From: Citrobacter amalonaticus
Lineage (GTDB): Bacteria > Pseudomonadota > Gammaproteobacteria > Enterobacterales > Enterobacteriaceae
Direction: 5' to 3'
DNA: 64,000 bases
NCBI RefSeq assembly: GCF_018323885.1
Contig: NZ_AP024585.1
Coordinates: 2,232,001 to 2,296,000 of the forward strand
Both the position numbers and the translations under genes were made by a program. Shown piece by piece: positions 43,456 to 53,980 of the stretch; positions within the stretch are counted from its first letter, which is position 1; every line of letters starts with the position of its first letter. The notes under the pieces are model-generated. The model had not been told where the DNA came from. It made no database searches and worked only from the letters and a program-made list of their open reading frames with translations.

Positions 43456-44358
43456 ATGACGCGCAAAGACGGGCTGTTGGCATTACTGGTGGTGGTGGTT
43501 TGGGGGCTGAACTTTGTTGTCATTAAGGTGGGGCTGCATGCAATGCCACCGCTGATGCTGGCGGGGTTGCGCTTTTTGCTGGTGGCGTTTCCGGCGATAT
43601 TTTTTGTTGCGCGTCCGCGTATTCCGCTGTCGCTGCTGCTCGGTTACGGCCTGACAATCAGCTTCGGTCAGTTTGCCTTTCTGTTTTGCGCGATCAAGTT
43701 TGGCATGCCAGCTGGACTGGCGTCGCTGGTATTGCAGGCTCAGGCCTTTTTCACCATCGTGCTGGGCGCATTTGCCTTTGGCGAACGTTTGCAGGGCAAA
43801 CAAATTGCCGGAATTGCGCTCGCAATTTTTGGTGTGCTGGTGCTGATTGAAGGCAGCCTCAACGGACAGCATGTCGGGATGCTCGGCTTTATGCTGACGC
43901 TGGCGGCGGCATTTAGCTGGGCCTGCGGCAATATCTTCAATAAAAAAATAATGGGGCATGCCTCGCGCCCGCCGGTAATGTCGCTGGTGGTCTGGAGTGC
44001 ACTGATTCCGATACTGCCGTTCTTTGCAGCATCGCTGTTGCTCGACGGCGCGACGCAAATCGTTGAAAGCCTGATTGCCATCGATCTGACCACGATCTTA
44101 TCGCTGGTCTATCTGGCCTTTGTTGCCACGATAGTCGGCTACGGGATCTGGGGGACGCTGCTCGGGCGTTATGAAACCTGGCGTGTTGCGCCGCTCTCCC
44201 TGCTGGTACCGGTGGTGGGACTGGCCAGCGCGGCGCTGTTGCTCGACGAAACGCTGAGCGCATTACAGCTGTTTGGCGCGATGCTGATCATGGCCGGTCT
44301 GTACATCAACGTGTTTGGTTTTCGCTGGCGCAGAACGGCGCAGGTGAGGGGATCGTAG
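43456..44358 (+). CDS. eamA: EamA (YdeD), O-acetylserine/cysteine exporter
   Basis: The 300-residue protein has ten transmembrane helices in two EamA repeats and matches E. coli EamA (LLALLVVVVWGLNFVVIKVG at the start). It exports cysteine-pathway metabolites across the inner membrane. It is divergent from ydeE with a 196-bp gap, as in E. coli. Confidence 0.94.
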   Translation: MTRKDGLLALLVVVVWGLNFVVIKVGLHAMPPLMLAGLRFLLVAFPAIFFVARPRIPLSLLLGYGLTISFGQFAFLFCAIKFGMPAGLASLVLQAQAFFTIVLGAFAFGERLQGKQIAGIALAIFGVLVLIEGSLNGQHVGMLGFMLTLAAAFSWACGNIFNKKIMGHASRPPVMSLVVWSALIPILPFFAASLLLDGATQIVESLIAIDLTTILSLVYLAFVATIVGYGIWGTLLGRYETWRVAPLSLLVPVVGLASAALLLDETLSALQLFGAMLIMAGLYINVFGFRWRRTAQVRGS

Positions 44359-44503
44359 GTAGGAAAAAGCAAATAGCGCAGGGATTGCCTGAAGTCGCTG
44401 CGCTGATCAGGCCTGGCAGGTAAAAACTGACGTTAATATTATCACAATCATCAATTGTCATTTAATACTTAGAAGTGAATTTAAAAATAGTAACAGATAT
44501 TTT

Positions 44504-44538
44504 AATAGAGCAGCCATGTACAGGCTGCTCTATTTTTA
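44504..44538 (+). terminator. Terminator downstream of eamA
   Basis: A perfect 12-bp stem, AATAGAGCAGCC with GGCTGCTCTATT, and a seven-base loop, then TTTT. It lies 146 bases past eamA. Confidence 0.75.
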
Positions 44539-44631
44539 AGTAATGGCTATATTTTAAATAAATGTTGAACTTGATAATTTTTTGATGATATGTTACGACG
44601 AGGGAATGTTCACAGGTTGGAGGTAAATTAT

Positions 44632-44985
44632 ATGACGCCAAAAGAGATACTTTGCCAATGGGTTGACGCATTTAATAATGCTGATATAGAAACTATTTCA
44701 GAATTATATGATGAGAATGCAATAAACCATCAGGTTGCCAATGAGCCAGTTATTGGTAAAGAGGCGATAAAGAAAATGTTTGAACAAGATTTTTCTTACA
44801 CGGATATGGTTTGTATCGTTGAAAATATTTTCGAAGATGGACAATGGGCAATTTTAGAGTGGCGTGACCCATTAGGTCTGAGAGGTTGCGGTTTTTTCCA
44901 AATAGTAAATAATAAAATTTTATTTCAAAGAGGCTACTGGGATAAGCTAACTTTCTTGAAGCAGCATAATTTGCCTATTGAATAA
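44632..44985 (+). CDS. NTF2/SnoaL-like small protein
   Basis: The 117-residue protein reads MTPKEILCQWVDAFNNADI, then LYDENAINHQVANEPVIGKEAI, the cone-fold pattern of the SnoaL-like/NTF2 superfamily. It has GGAGG eight bases before the ATG; the open frame extends 14 codons further upstream without one. GC content is visibly far lower than the flanks. This suggests recent acquisition or an H-NS-silenced gene. The function is unknown. It lies between eamA and marB, where E. coli has no gene. Confidence 0.75.
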   Translation: MTPKEILCQWVDAFNNADIETISELYDENAINHQVANEPVIGKEAIKKMFEQDFSYTDMVCIVENIFEDGQWAILEWRDPLGLRGCGFFQIVNNKILFQRGYWDKLTFLKQHNLPIE

Positions 44986-45053
44986 AATGAATACGTAAAA
45001 GAAGAGCGAAAACGGCGCTGCGGGAAATTTTAAGAATATAAAGATCAGGGGGA

Positions 45054-45081
45054 TAAAAAAAGCCCCGCTTTTCAGCAGGGC
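45054..45081 (-). terminator. marRAB terminator
   Basis: On the minus strand the stem GCCCTGCT-GAAA-AGCGGGGC (one G-U pair) is followed by a run of T, ten bases past the marB stop. Confidence 0.85.
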
Positions 45082-45090
45082 GAAAACGAA

Positions 45091-45309
45091 TCACAGGCTG
45101 TGCCGGTTGTAATAGGGCACGCCCAGTTCGTCGGACTTGTCACTTCCCGCGCCCATGTGATTAAAATCAAACGGCGACTGTTCCTGCGAAGTGGGGACAA
45201 TCATCGTGTCACGACTGTTTGTCGTGGTGGGCTGCGCGGATTGCTCCGCAACGCTCTGACCTGAGACAACAAGCAGCAGGGCCAGCATTGCAGAAGACAA
45301 CAGTTTCAT
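45091..45309 (-). CDS. marB: MarB, periplasmic modulator of marRAB
   Basis: The 72-residue protein has a signal peptide cleaved near SVA|EQ (residue 21) and matches MarB by position and by the C-terminal GVPYYNRHSL. MarB lowers marA transcription in E. coli by an unknown route. It is the last gene of marRAB, 33 bases after marA. Confidence 0.92.
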   Translation of the reverse strand: MKLLSSAMLALLLVVSGQSVAEQSAQPTTTNSRDTMIVPTSQEQSPFDFNHMGAGSDKSDELGVPYYNRHSL

Positions 45310-45342
45310 GATTTCCTCGATTACGTCGTTTACAGGCGATGG

Positions 45343-45723
45343 TTAGTTACAATGGTTCAGCGGTAGCAAATACCGCGATTCGCCGCGCATATTGGTAATA
45401 CGGTATTTATGCGGCGGAACGTCGAAATAGTTTTTGAATGTCCGGGTCAGCGTCTGCTGCGACTCGAAACCGTAACGTTCTGCCAGATATAAAATCGGCT
45501 CGTTACTCTCTTTTAATTTCTGCGCTATTTCGGTCATTTTACGGCTGCGGATGTACTGGCCTAATGAATGGCCGGTCTCTTTTTTGAACATCCGCTGCAG
45601 GTGCCATTTGGAGTAACCTGAACGCTCAGACACTTTTTCCAGTGAGAGCGGCGATTCCAGGTTATCTTCGATCCAGTCCAAAATGCTATGAATGGTGATA
45701 GCGTCAGTATTGCGTCTGGACAT
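45343..45723 (-). CDS. marA: MarA, AraC-family activator of the mar/sox/rob regulon
   Basis: The 126-residue protein is almost identical to E. coli MarA. It has two helix-turn-helix motifs ([20 protein letters not shown] and [19 protein letters not shown]) and no ligand domain. I start at [10 protein letters not shown] because GAGG stands seven bases upstream; the ATG two codons earlier is too near to it. MarA turns on efflux (acrAB-tolC), micF and redox genes. The C-terminus ends LNHCN, one residue shorter than in E. coli. Confidence 0.96.
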   Translation of the reverse strand: MSRRNTDAITIHSILDWIEDNLESPLSLEKVSERSGYSKWHLQRMFKKETGHSLGQYIRSRKMTEIAQKLKESNEPILYLAERYGFESQQTLTRTFKNYFDVPPHKYRITNMRGESRYLLPLNHCN

Positions 45724-45742
45724 CGTCATACCTCTTCTTGTT

Positions 45743-46177
45743 TTACGGCAGTACTTTCTTAAGCAAATGCTCAAGTGTTGCCACTTCGTCCGCCGTTAAG
45801 TTTTTTGTTAATTCCTGGTGCAGGTCTTGTCCTACTAATTGATGACATTGCTCACAAATTGCCGCGCCGTGTTCGGTGAGTTTCACCAGCACACCGCGTT
45901 TGTCATGTGGGTTAGGCAGTCTGTCAATCCAGCCTTTGCAGACCAGACGCTCGAGCATGCGCGTTAAGGCGCCGAGATCGACAGACAACACTTTTTTCAG
46001 TTCAACCGGGGTAATGCAGCCCGCACAGCGGATAGAGCAGAGCACCTTAAACTGTGCTGCCGTGATATCCAGCGGCGAGAGATAGTCGTTCAACAGACGA
46101 TCTTTCTTCTGATTGACCATGTGGATCAAGCGCCCCAGTGGGATGATTTCATTGAATAAGTCACTGGTGCTTTTCAC
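45743..46177 (-). CDS. marR: MarR, repressor of marRAB
   Basis: The 144-residue winged-helix protein matches E. coli MarR. It starts at a GTG, as there. The recognition helix region is [19 protein letters not shown]. Cys80 (in EQCHQL or SIRCAGC) is among the cysteines by which copper or salicylate stress releases MarR. It represses its own operon at the two marO sites just upstream. Confidence 0.96.
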   Translation of the reverse strand: MKSTSDLFNEIIPLGRLIHMVNQKKDRLLNDYLSPLDITAAQFKVLCSIRCAGCITPVELKKVLSVDLGALTRMLERLVCKGWIDRLPNPHDKRGVLVKLTEHGAAICEQCHQLVGQDLHQELTKNLTADEVATLEHLLKKVLP

Positions 46178-46180
46178 AAT

Positions 46181-46231
46181 GGTTGCCCTGGCAAGTATTT
46201 AGTTACGGCAGATAATATTGCCCAGGCAACT
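46181..46231 (-). promoter_or_regulatory. marO: two MarR operator sites
   Basis: Two inverted repeats built on TTGCCNGGGCAA are present: 46181-46198 (TTGCCCTGGCAA on plus) and 46214-46231 (TTGCCCAGGCAA). This is the known two-site layout of marO in E. coli. Confidence 0.9.
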
Positions 46232-46255
46232 ATAAGTCAAACGAATGGATTTACC

Positions 46256-46276
46256 GATCACACGTTTTGCTAAAAG
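46256..46276 (-). promoter_or_regulatory. Marbox upstream of marRAB
   Basis: On the minus strand TTTTAGCAAAACGTGTGATC matches the E. coli marbox region in sequence and in its place before marO. It is the site of autoactivation by MarA, SoxS and Rob. Confidence 0.8.
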
Positions 46277-46436
46277 CGAAAAGACACGCGCTGTGTCACA
46301 TTTTATTTAGTTAATGATAATTAGCGGTTATCTCTCAGGTCGCTAACGAATGCTTACAGCACCAGAATGGCTAACTTCATGGTTTTCCACTTATACTTGC
46401 CGCTAATACATGGGTGAAACAGGAATGACGGCCAAT

Positions 46437-47099
46437 ATGATGGATTTGTTTAAAGCAATAGGGCTGGGGCTGGTAGTGATTCTCCCTCTGGCGAATCCGT
46501 TGACGACCGTCGCGCTGTTTCTCGGCCTTGCCGGGAACATGAACAGCGCAGAACGGAATCACCAGTCGTTAATGGCATCGGTTTACGTGTTTGCCATCAT
46601 GATGGTGGCCTACTATGCGGGCCAACTGGTGATGAATACTTTCGGTATCTCCATTCCGGGCCTGCGTATCGCCGGGGGGTTAATTGTGGCGTTCATCGGT
46701 TTCCGCATGCTGTTTCCGCAGCAAAAAGCGCATGAATCGCCGGAGGCGCGGAGCAAGTCGGAAGAGCTGGAAGATGAGCCGACCGCCAATATCGCGTTTG
46801 TGCCGCTGGCAATGCCAAGCACGGCGGGGCCGGGGACCATTGCGATGATTATCAGCTCTGCCTCAACGGTGCGTCACGGCACGGATTTTCCTGACTGGGT
46901 GATTACCGTCGCGCCGCCGCTCATCTTTGCCCTGGTGGGGGTGATCCTGTGGGGATGCTTACGCAGTTCCGGGGCGATTATGCGTCTGGTGGGCAAGGGC
47001 GGTATTGAAGCCATTTCCCGGCTGATGGGCTTTCTGCTGGTCTGTATGGGCGTGCAGTTTATTATTAACGGCGTGCTGGAAATTATTAAAACCTACTGA
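46437..47099 (+). CDS. marC: MarC, MarC-family inner-membrane protein
   Basis: The 220-residue protein has six membrane helices and matches E. coli MarC ([22 protein letters not shown] and the C-terminal LEIIKTY). It is divergent from marRAB. I follow the E. coli start ([10 protein letters not shown]); an ATG 12 bases earlier stands just after AGGA and another lies at 46410, so a longer N-terminus is possible. It is not itself needed for multidrug resistance. The function is unknown. Confidence 0.92.
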   Translation: MMDLFKAIGLGLVVILPLANPLTTVALFLGLAGNMNSAERNHQSLMASVYVFAIMMVAYYAGQLVMNTFGISIPGLRIAGGLIVAFIGFRMLFPQQKAHESPEARSKSEELEDEPTANIAFVPLAMPSTAGPGTIAMIISSASTVRHGTDFPDWVITVAPPLIFALVGVILWGCLRSSGAIMRLVGKGGIEAISRLMGFLLVCMGVQFIINGVLEIIKTY

Positions 47100-47105
47100 T
47101 CAAAA

Positions 47106-47128
47106 AGCCCGGTCGCGATGACCGGGCT
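47106..47128 (-). terminator. Terminator of sotB
   Basis: A 9-bp stem, AGCCCGGTC with GACCGGGCT, and five-base loop. On the minus strand it runs into TTTTT. Confidence 0.85.
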
Positions 47129-47133
47129 GTCTG

Positions 47134-48330
47134 TCAGGAATGCTGTGGTTGTTCTTCTAATGAGACCGGCCATTTACGGAAGATAATCACCGACCAGATC
47201 AGCGCGGCAAGTGCCGGAACGGCCCCCACGTAGCCAATGGTTGACATCGACCAGTGCAGACTCACCTGATTTCCCACCAGCGCGCCCGCACCAATACCAA
47301 TATTGAAAATGCCGGAAAACAGCGCCATCGCTACATCCGTGGCATCCGGAGCCAGCGCCAGCACCTTCACCTGCATCCCGAGGCCAATCACCATGATGGC
47401 AATCCCCCAGAAAACGCTCAGAACAGCCAGATGAGATTCACTGTCAGCGGCAGGTAACAGCAATACCAGGCAGAGCAGCAGCAGCGCGATGGCGATGCCG
47501 ATGAGCGCCGAGGCATGGTGATTGCCGAGCTTGCCAAAGATGATGCTGCCGATAATGCCTGCACCGCCCAGCACCAGTAACAGTACGGTGGCGAAATTCG
47601 CGCTCAACCCGGCAACAGTCTGCACAAACGGTTCGATATAGCTGTACGCGGTGTAGTGCGCCGTCACCACCACCACCGTCAACAGATAGAGGCACATCAG
47701 CGCCGGACGGCGGAACAGCAGTGGCAGACTTTTCAGCGAGCCGGAATGTTCACTTGGTAATTTCGGCAGCAGCTTGATCAGGCAAATCAGGGTGATGAAT
47801 GCCCCCATCCCGATGGCGAAGAAGGTGGTTCGCCAGCCAAAATACTGACCAACAATACGACCAAGCGGTAAGCCCAGCACCATCGCCAGCGCCGTTCCGG
47901 TGGCGAGTAAACTTAATGCCTGAGCGCGTTTGCCCGCGGGAGCAAGGCGGATCGCCAGTGAGGCGGTAATCGACCAGAAGATCGCGTGCGCAAAGGCAAT
48001 CCCGATGCGGCTAATCACCAGCACGGTGAAGTTCCACGCCAGGAACGAGAGCACATGGCTGGCAATAAACAGCACAAACAAGCATATCAGCAGCTTACGC
48101 CGCTCAACCTGACTGGTCAGCAACATGAACGGCAGGGACAACAGCGCGACTACCCAGGCGTAGATCGTCAGCATGATCCCGACCTGTGCGGTCTGCATAC
48201 TAAAACTCTGTGCGATGTCGGAAAGCAGACCCACGGGGACAAATTCTGTGGTATTGAAAATAAACGCAGCAATAGCCAGCGTAACGACCCGTAACCACGC
48301 GACTTTGCGGGAAACCGTTTGAGTTGTCAT
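47134..48330 (-). CDS. sotB: SotB (YdeA), MFS sugar-efflux transporter
   Basis: The 398-residue protein has 12 membrane segments and matches E. coli SotB/YdeA ([19 protein letters not shown] near the N-terminus). It exports arabinose and IPTG-type sugars and protects from sugar stress. It is convergent with marC and shares their terminator. Confidence 0.94.
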   Translation of the reverse strand: MTTQTVSRKVAWLRVVTLAIAAFIFNTTEFVPVGLLSDIAQSFSMQTAQVGIMLTIYAWVVALLSLPFMLLTSQVERRKLLICLFVLFIASHVLSFLAWNFTVLVISRIGIAFAHAIFWSITASLAIRLAPAGKRAQALSLLATGTALAMVLGLPLGRIVGQYFGWRTTFFAIGMGAFITLICLIKLLPKLPSEHSGSLKSLPLLFRRPALMCLYLLTVVVVTAHYTAYSYIEPFVQTVAGLSANFATVLLLVLGGAGIIGSIIFGKLGNHHASALIGIAIALLLLCLVLLLPAADSESHLAVLSVFWGIAIMVIGLGMQVKVLALAPDATDVAMALFSGIFNIGIGAGALVGNQVSLHWSMSTIGYVGAVPALAALIWSVIIFRKWPVSLEEQPQHS

Positions 48331-48423
48331 AAGAGTGCATCGGTTCGTTGCGAAAAGGAGAGGATGCGATCTTAAAACGTTTGCTGATGAAAAGACAACC
48401 GTTTTGTGATTCAGATCTCGTTT

Positions 48424-49284
48424 TCAGCATTGTTCCGTCAGCAGCTCAATGAACGCCTCCAGTTGGCGCATCTTCGCCCCGCGCCGCCAGACCAGCCAGG
48501 TCGTCAGCCAGCGCCAGTTACCGGACAGCGGCCAGGCCTCAACCTGCTGATGTCCGGGCATACTTTCCAGCATCGAACGGGGGATTAACGCGATACCGGC
48601 ACCGGCGATCACACAGGCCAGCATGCCGTGATAGGACTCCATTTCGTGGATCGTGCCTGGCATTGCCCGATCGGCATGAAACCAGCTTTCGAAATGGCGG
48701 CGATAGGAACAATTGGCGCGAAAGGCGTAAATGTGACTGCCGTTGACCTCGCTGGCGCGTGTCACTGGCGGGTGACCGTGCGGCGTAACCACCATCATCT
48801 CTTCCTGATACACCGGCATCCCTTCAAGACCGGGGTGGGTAATCGGTCCGTCCACAAAGGCGGCATTGAGATGACCCTGAAGCACGCCGTCCAGCATGTT
48901 GCCAGAAGGCCCGGTCGCCAGGGAGAACTGGATTTTGGGGTAGCGCTGATTGTAGCGAGCAAGCGTAGCCGGTATGCGTACCGCGGCGGTACTTTCCAGC
49001 GCGCCCAGTGAGAACAGCCCCTGGGGTTCATCACCCGCGACAACCATTCGCGCCTCGTCAACCAGCGCGAGGATCTGCTGACTGTAGCGCAGAAAGTTGT
49101 GCCCGGCGGGGGAAAGGCGCAGGCGCTGATTCTCGCGAATAAACAGATCGACGCCGAGATCGGCCTCCAGTTGGCGAATGCGGGTGGTGAGATTGGAGGG
49201 GACACGGTGCACCTTCGCTGCTGCCTGGGTGATGCTGCCCGTTTCGGCAACCGCGTTAAACATCTCCAGTTGGGTCAGATCCAT
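48424..49284 (-). CDS. ptrR: PtrR (YneJ), LysR-type regulator of sad
   Basis: The 286-residue LysR protein has the winged helix at residues 1-60 ([20 protein letters not shown]) and the usual effector domain. It closely matches E. coli YneJ, renamed PtrR for its role in putrescine and succinate-semialdehyde metabolism. It is divergent from sad with a 99-bp gap, its probable operator region. Confidence 0.92.
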   Translation of the reverse strand: MDLTQLEMFNAVAETGSITQAAAKVHRVPSNLTTRIRQLEADLGVDLFIRENQRLRLSPAGHNFLRYSQQILALVDEARMVVAGDEPQGLFSLGALESTAAVRIPATLARYNQRYPKIQFSLATGPSGNMLDGVLQGHLNAAFVDGPITHPGLEGMPVYQEEMMVVTPHGHPPVTRASEVNGSHIYAFRANCSYRRHFESWFHADRAMPGTIHEMESYHGMLACVIAGAGIALIPRSMLESMPGHQQVEAWPLSGNWRWLTTWLVWRRGAKMRQLEAFIELLTEQC

Positions 49285-49383
49285 AATGTTCTCTCATCGT
49301 GAATAGTTTGGTTAATATTATTCATTTTTCGGAAAGAGTAAATGCGTCCATGATGATCGCATCAAGAACGATGGAGAGACTGT

Positions 49384-50772
49384 ATGACGATTTCACCGGC
49401 AACCCACGCCATTTCCACCAACCCGTACAATGGCGAACGCCTTTCAGCATTGCCGTGGTCTACGGCCCAGGACATTGAACAGGCGCTACAGCTTGCGGCC
49501 GTGGGATTTCGCGACTGGAAACAGACTACGGTGGCGTATCGGGCGCAGAAATTACGTGACATCGGCCAGGCCTTACGCGTGCGTGGCGAAGAGATGGCAC
49601 AGTGCATTACCCGTGAGATGGGCAAACCGATTAAACAGGCGCGTGCAGAAGTGGCAAAATCGGCGGCACTGTGTGACTGGTATGCAGAACACGGCCCGGC
49701 AATGCTGGACGCTGAACCCACGCAGGTGGAAAACCAACAGGCGGTCATTGAGTATCGTCCGTTAGGTACCATTCTGGCGGTCATGCCGTGGAATTTTCCG
49801 CTGTGGCAGGTGCTGCGCGGAGCGGTGCCGATTTTGCTGGCCGGTAATGGCTATCTGCTTAAGCCTGCGCCGAACGTTATTGGCTGCGCGCAAATCATCC
49901 GCCAGGTTTTTGCTGATGCAGCGATACCCGTCGGCGTCTACGGCTGGCTGAATGCGGATAATCAGGGCGTCAGCACATTGATAAACGATGCGCGGATTGC
50001 GGCCGTGACGGTGACCGGTAGCGTGCGTGCAGGGGCAGCCATTGGCGCTCAGGCCGGAGCCGCGTTGAAAAAATGTGTGCTGGAACTGGGAGGTTCCGAT
50101 CCGTTTATTGTGCTTAGCGATGCCGATCTGGATCTGGCAGTGCAGGCGGCGGTGGCCGGACGCTACCAAAATAGTGGGCAGGTTTGTGCGGCGGCGAAAC
50201 GCTTTATTCTCGAAGAGGGGATCGCAGAGTGTTTTATCGGGCGCTTTGTGGCGGCTGCCGCCGCGCTGAAGCAGGGCGATCCGCTGGCGGAGGAGAGCGA
50301 ACTCGGACCGATGGCGCGTGCCGATCTGCGTGACGAGTTGCATCAGCAGGTGCAGGCGACGATTGCCGAAGGCGCTGAGTTACGACTTGGCGGTGAGATG
50401 CCTTCCGGAGCCGGTAACTTTTATCCGGCCACGGTGCTGACTAACGTAACCCCTGAGATGACGGCGTTTCGCGAAGAACTGTTCGGGCCGGTTGCGGCGA
50501 TCGCCATAGCGAAGAGCGCTGAGCATGCGCTGGAACTCGCAAACGACAGTGACTTTGGTCTGTCGGCGACACTTTTTACCGCCGATGAAGCCCGGGCACT
50601 GGAGATGGCCGCACGTCTGGAATGCGGCGGTGTCTTTATCAACGGCTTTAGCGCCAGCGATGCCCGGGTGGCGTTTGGCGGCGTGAAGAAGAGCGGCTTT
50701 GGTCGCGAACTCTCGCACTTTGGTCTGCGTGAATTCTGTAATGTGCAGACCGTCTGGAATAACCGACGCTAA
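49384..50772 (+). CDS. sad: Sad (YneI), NAD-dependent succinate-semialdehyde dehydrogenase
   Basis: The 462-residue aldehyde dehydrogenase has catalytic Glu in LELGGSDPF (about 235) and Cys in [11 protein letters not shown] (about 269), with cofactor motifs TGSVRAG and PWNFPLWQ. It oxidises succinate semialdehyde to succinate and is the alternative (NAD) enzyme to GabD. In E. coli it acts in putrescine and GABA breakdown. A chemoreceptor-like gene and the glsB-yneG pair follow. Confidence 0.95.
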   Translation: MTISPATHAISTNPYNGERLSALPWSTAQDIEQALQLAAVGFRDWKQTTVAYRAQKLRDIGQALRVRGEEMAQCITREMGKPIKQARAEVAKSAALCDWYAEHGPAMLDAEPTQVENQQAVIEYRPLGTILAVMPWNFPLWQVLRGAVPILLAGNGYLLKPAPNVIGCAQIIRQVFADAAIPVGVYGWLNADNQGVSTLINDARIAAVTVTGSVRAGAAIGAQAGAALKKCVLELGGSDPFIVLSDADLDLAVQAAVAGRYQNSGQVCAAAKRFILEEGIAECFIGRFVAAAAALKQGDPLAEESELGPMARADLRDELHQQVQATIAEGAELRLGGEMPSGAGNFYPATVLTNVTPEMTAFREELFGPVAAIAIAKSAEHALELANDSDFGLSATLFTADEARALEMAARLECGGVFINGFSASDARVAFGGVKKSGFGRELSHFGLREFCNVQTVWNNRR

Positions 50773-50873
50773 TCTTTCCGGCGCTCTGCGGGGCGCCTTG
50801 TCACATTTCTGCCATAGTTTTGTCATTTACGCTTCGTAGACTCGCGCTTAACGTGTTGATACTGAAGAATGTT

Positions 50874-52463
50874 ATGAACTTAACTCAAATTTTACGTCGC
50901 GTTGCGCGCCGTTTTCTACCGCAGCAGTTTGGCCTGTTAACCGGGATTTTTTGCATCATTACGCTGTTTTCCGTGCTGCAAATGACGTCGTCACTGATGC
51001 TGTCGTTTTCTGTCAGTCAGGCCCGGGAAAACGAGCAGCGTAACCAACAGGCGTTGCGTCAACAGACAAAAGTTGAAGAGGCACGGATTGCGCTTCTGAC
51101 CGCCAGCGATCTGCTCAATCGGGCGGGTGTTTACTTTATGCAGGATGCCGCCACGGGTTCTGAAGGCAGCTGGCAGCCGTTGATTGACGAAGCCCGGCAG
51201 GCGTTAACTCAGTCGACAACCGCGTGGAAGGCATGGCGCGAAATGAACCCGCAGGCGGACGACGGGCTGGTCGACAGCTATCAGCGTTTTAGCGGCGGTA
51301 TCCAGGAACAGGTGACAGGGCTAAGTAAGACGCAGTCGATTGACGCGTTCTTTGCGGTGCCCATTCAGGCGTTTCAGGCTGACTTCAATGATAACTATGC
51401 CAGAGTGCAAAAAGTCACTGCCCAGGAGCGGGAGAGTGGACGACAACAACTGCTGGATCGTCTACTCAATCTTCAGCATCTGTTCTTACTCCTGCCGATA
51501 ATGCTGCTGGCCATTGCGATCGCGGTCTGGTGGGGGATGTCGCGCTGGGTGATTTCTCCGCTGCGTCGGCTGATCGCACATATTGATATTCTGGCGGCAG
51601 GCGATCTCTCACAGCCGCTTCCTGCCGTACCTGGGTCTAACCGGGAAGTGTCGCAGCTCCACGTAAGAATTGGTGCGATGCAGCAGGGGCTACGTGAGCT
51701 GGTCCAGCAGGTCAGTGAGGCAACGACGGCGATGGCTGACAATATCGAAAGGCTGGCGCAGAACAATACGCGCTTGTATCAGCAGTCGGCGAAACAGAGT
51801 GAAGAACTGCATAACGTCACCTCGCATATTTCTGTGCTGGAAACGCACGTTGAAGATAACAGCGGATATGCCCAACTGGCGAATCAGCGTGCGGAAGAAG
51901 CGCGCGCCATTGCGGCAGGCGGTGACCGAATGATGGATACCGTGAATCGTTCAATGCAGGCGATTGTGACGCGCTCGGCGGAAATGCGCGGGATTATTGC
52001 GCTGATTGATAACGTCGCCTTCCAGACTAATATTCTGGCGCTGAACGCGGCTATCGAAGCCGCCCATGCCGGTGAGCAGGGACGCGGCTTTGCGGTGGTG
52101 GCAAGAGAAGTGGGATTGCTGGCGCGCAAGAGCAGTCAGTCCACGCAGGATATTCAGGCGCTGATCTATCACTCTCTGCAAGGAATAGAAGAAGGGTCAA
52201 GCGCAGTGACGCATCTGGAAGAGAACTTACAGCAGGTGATCGCGCTGGTGGAAAATCTGGGCGCCTCGCTGAATGATATCTCCGCCGCGACGCTGCATCA
52301 GGGAGCCCGAATCCATCAAATGACGCGTCAGCTGCAAGCGCTGAACCTGGTCGCGCGTGATACCCGCGAACTGGTGGATACGGCATCGGCTTCCTCGCAG
52401 CAGTTGCATAATGAATCGCGCCAGTTGATTCACGCCGTGGCGAGATTCCGACTTCCGGCCTGA
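50874..52463 (+). CDS. Methyl-accepting chemotaxis-like receptor
   Basis: The 529-residue protein starts at [15 protein letters not shown]. It has two transmembrane segments flanking a periplasmic four-helix ligand domain (about 60-200). A HAMP domain (around 225-275) and a cytoplasmic signalling hairpin follow, with [24 protein letters not shown] as the CheW/CheA contact region. No C-terminal NWETF-type pentapeptide for CheR/CheB is present (the end is FRLPA). Ligand and adaptation partners are unknown. It stands between sad and glsB. I recall no such gene here in E. coli K-12. Confidence 0.85.
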   Translation: MNLTQILRRVARRFLPQQFGLLTGIFCIITLFSVLQMTSSLMLSFSVSQARENEQRNQQALRQQTKVEEARIALLTASDLLNRAGVYFMQDAATGSEGSWQPLIDEARQALTQSTTAWKAWREMNPQADDGLVDSYQRFSGGIQEQVTGLSKTQSIDAFFAVPIQAFQADFNDNYARVQKVTAQERESGRQQLLDRLLNLQHLFLLLPIMLLAIAIAVWWGMSRWVISPLRRLIAHIDILAAGDLSQPLPAVPGSNREVSQLHVRIGAMQQGLRELVQQVSEATTAMADNIERLAQNNTRLYQQSAKQSEELHNVTSHISVLETHVEDNSGYAQLANQRAEEARAIAAGGDRMMDTVNRSMQAIVTRSAEMRGIIALIDNVAFQTNILALNAAIEAAHAGEQGRGFAVVAREVGLLARKSSQSTQDIQALIYHSLQGIEEGSSAVTHLEENLQQVIALVENLGASLNDISAATLHQGARIHQMTRQLQALNLVARDTRELVDTASASSQQLHNESRQLIHAVARFRLPA

Positions 52464-52526
52464 CGTGGGGTATTTCGCTCTGTTATACTCGCAGCCCTTT
52501 TCAGACCGGCAGGCAAGGAGCGTGGT

Positions 52527-53453
52527 GTGGCAATCACTCTGGACAATTCAATTTTAGAGACCATTCTGGCGGAGGTTCGCCCGCTGATAGGTCAGGGCAA
52601 AGTTGCGGACTATATTCCCGCGCTGGCCTCGGTTGACGGGTCCCGACTGGGTATTGCGATTTGTACCGTGGAAGGTCAGCTCTGGCAGGCCGGGGATGCG
52701 ACTGAACGCTTTTCTATTCAGTCAATTTCGAAGGTACTCAGTCTGGTGGTGGCAATGCGTCACTATTCAGAGGATGAGATCTGGCAACGGGTGGGGAAAG
52801 ATCCGTCCGGTTCGCCGTTTAATTCGCTGGTGCAGTTAGAAATGGAGTACGGCATTCCGCGTAATCCGTTTATTAATGCCGGGGCGCTGGTTGTCTGTGA
52901 CATGTTACAGGGGCGACTCAGCGCACCGCGTCAGCGTATGCTGGAAGTGGTTCGTGCGCTGAGCGGTGTGCCGGATATCGCTTATGATGCGGTGGTGGCC
53001 CGTTCAGAGTTCGAACACTCCGCCCGTAATGCCGCCATTGCATGGCTGATGAAATCCTTCGGTAATTTTCATCATGACGTGACGACGGTCCTGCAAAACT
53101 ATTTTCATTACTGTGCGCTGAAAATGAGCTGTGTGGAACTGGCGAAGACGTTTGTCTTTCTGGCGAACCAGGGGAAAGCGTTTCATCTTGATGAGCCTGT
53201 GGTGACGCCGATGCAGGCACGACAGATCAATGCGCTGATGGCGACCAGCGGAATGTATCAGAACGCCGGGGAATTTGCGTGGCGTGTTGGCTTGCCCGCG
53301 AAATCGGGTGTAGGCGGGGGAATTGTGGCGATAGTGCCGCATGAGATGGCGATCGCCGTGTGGAGTCCTGAACTGGATCCGACCGGGAATTCGCTCGCGG
53401 GTATCGCTGCGCTGGAACAACTGACTCAACGCTTAGGACGTTCAGTTTACTGA
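52527..53453 (+). CDS. glsB: GlsB (YneH), glutaminase
   Basis: The 308-residue protein is a serine-dependent beta-lactamase-fold glutaminase. The catalytic SxxK is SIQSISK (about residue 66) and the C-terminal AKSGVGGG motif is present. It hydrolyses glutamine to glutamate and ammonia in the cytoplasm. It starts at a GTG with AAGGAG upstream. The stop codon overlaps the start of yneG. Confidence 0.95.
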   Translation: MAITLDNSILETILAEVRPLIGQGKVADYIPALASVDGSRLGIAICTVEGQLWQAGDATERFSIQSISKVLSLVVAMRHYSEDEIWQRVGKDPSGSPFNSLVQLEMEYGIPRNPFINAGALVVCDMLQGRLSAPRQRMLEVVRALSGVPDIAYDAVVARSEFEHSARNAAIAWLMKSFGNFHHDVTTVLQNYFHYCALKMSCVELAKTFVFLANQGKAFHLDEPVVTPMQARQINALMATSGMYQNAGEFAWRVGLPAKSGVGGGIVAIVPHEMAIAVWSPELDPTGNSLAGIAALEQLTQRLGRSVY

Positions 53454-53812
53454 TGAACACGTTTGATCCGCTTTTTGCCCGTCTGTCGCGCTCGCCGTTT
53501 CGCTCCCGTTTTCGTCTGGGCACGAAAGAGAGACAGTATTGCTGGGATAAAGGAGCAGAGGTTATCGATCAACATGCTGCGGATTTTGTGGCGAAGCGAC
53601 TTGCGCCAGCCGCACCGGTCAATGACGGCAAACAAACGCCGATGCGCGGTCATCCGGTATTTATCGCCCAACATGCCACGGCGACCTGCTGTCGCGGCTG
53701 TCTTGCTAAATGGCATAATATCGCCCAGGGACAGCCGTTGAGCGATGAGCAACAGCAGTATGTGGTCGCTGTTATCCATCACTGGTTAGTGCTTCAAATG
53801 AATACACCGTAA
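53453..53812 (+). CDS. yneG: YneG, DUF4186 protein
   Basis: The 119-residue protein matches E. coli YneG. It has a candidate metal site, CCRGCLAKWH near residue 82 (ATCCRGC), in a mostly helical fold. Its ATG overlaps the glsB stop (TGATG), so the two are co-translated. The function is unknown. Confidence 0.92.
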   Translation: MNTFDPLFARLSRSPFRSRFRLGTKERQYCWDKGAEVIDQHAADFVAKRLAPAAPVNDGKQTPMRGHPVFIAQHATATCCRGCLAKWHNIAQGQPLSDEQQQYVVAVIHHWLVLQMNTP

Positions 53813-53980
53813 TAATTAAATGGTTACGTTAATCCCATAAAATAAGCATGGTTTATTGCTGGCGGATTTAACAAATAAAAATGTTAACGCAGCTGGAGTA
53901 CGACTACCTTTGAGAATAATTCATGCTATTCTCTTAAATATTATAACCATTACGCAGAGATAATTGCCGACGGCAATTAT

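Noticed and set aside
44462..44671. 69-codon minus frame beside the NTF2-like gene
   Set aside because: Crosses the terminator hairpin, has no ribosome binding site and no recognisable motif.
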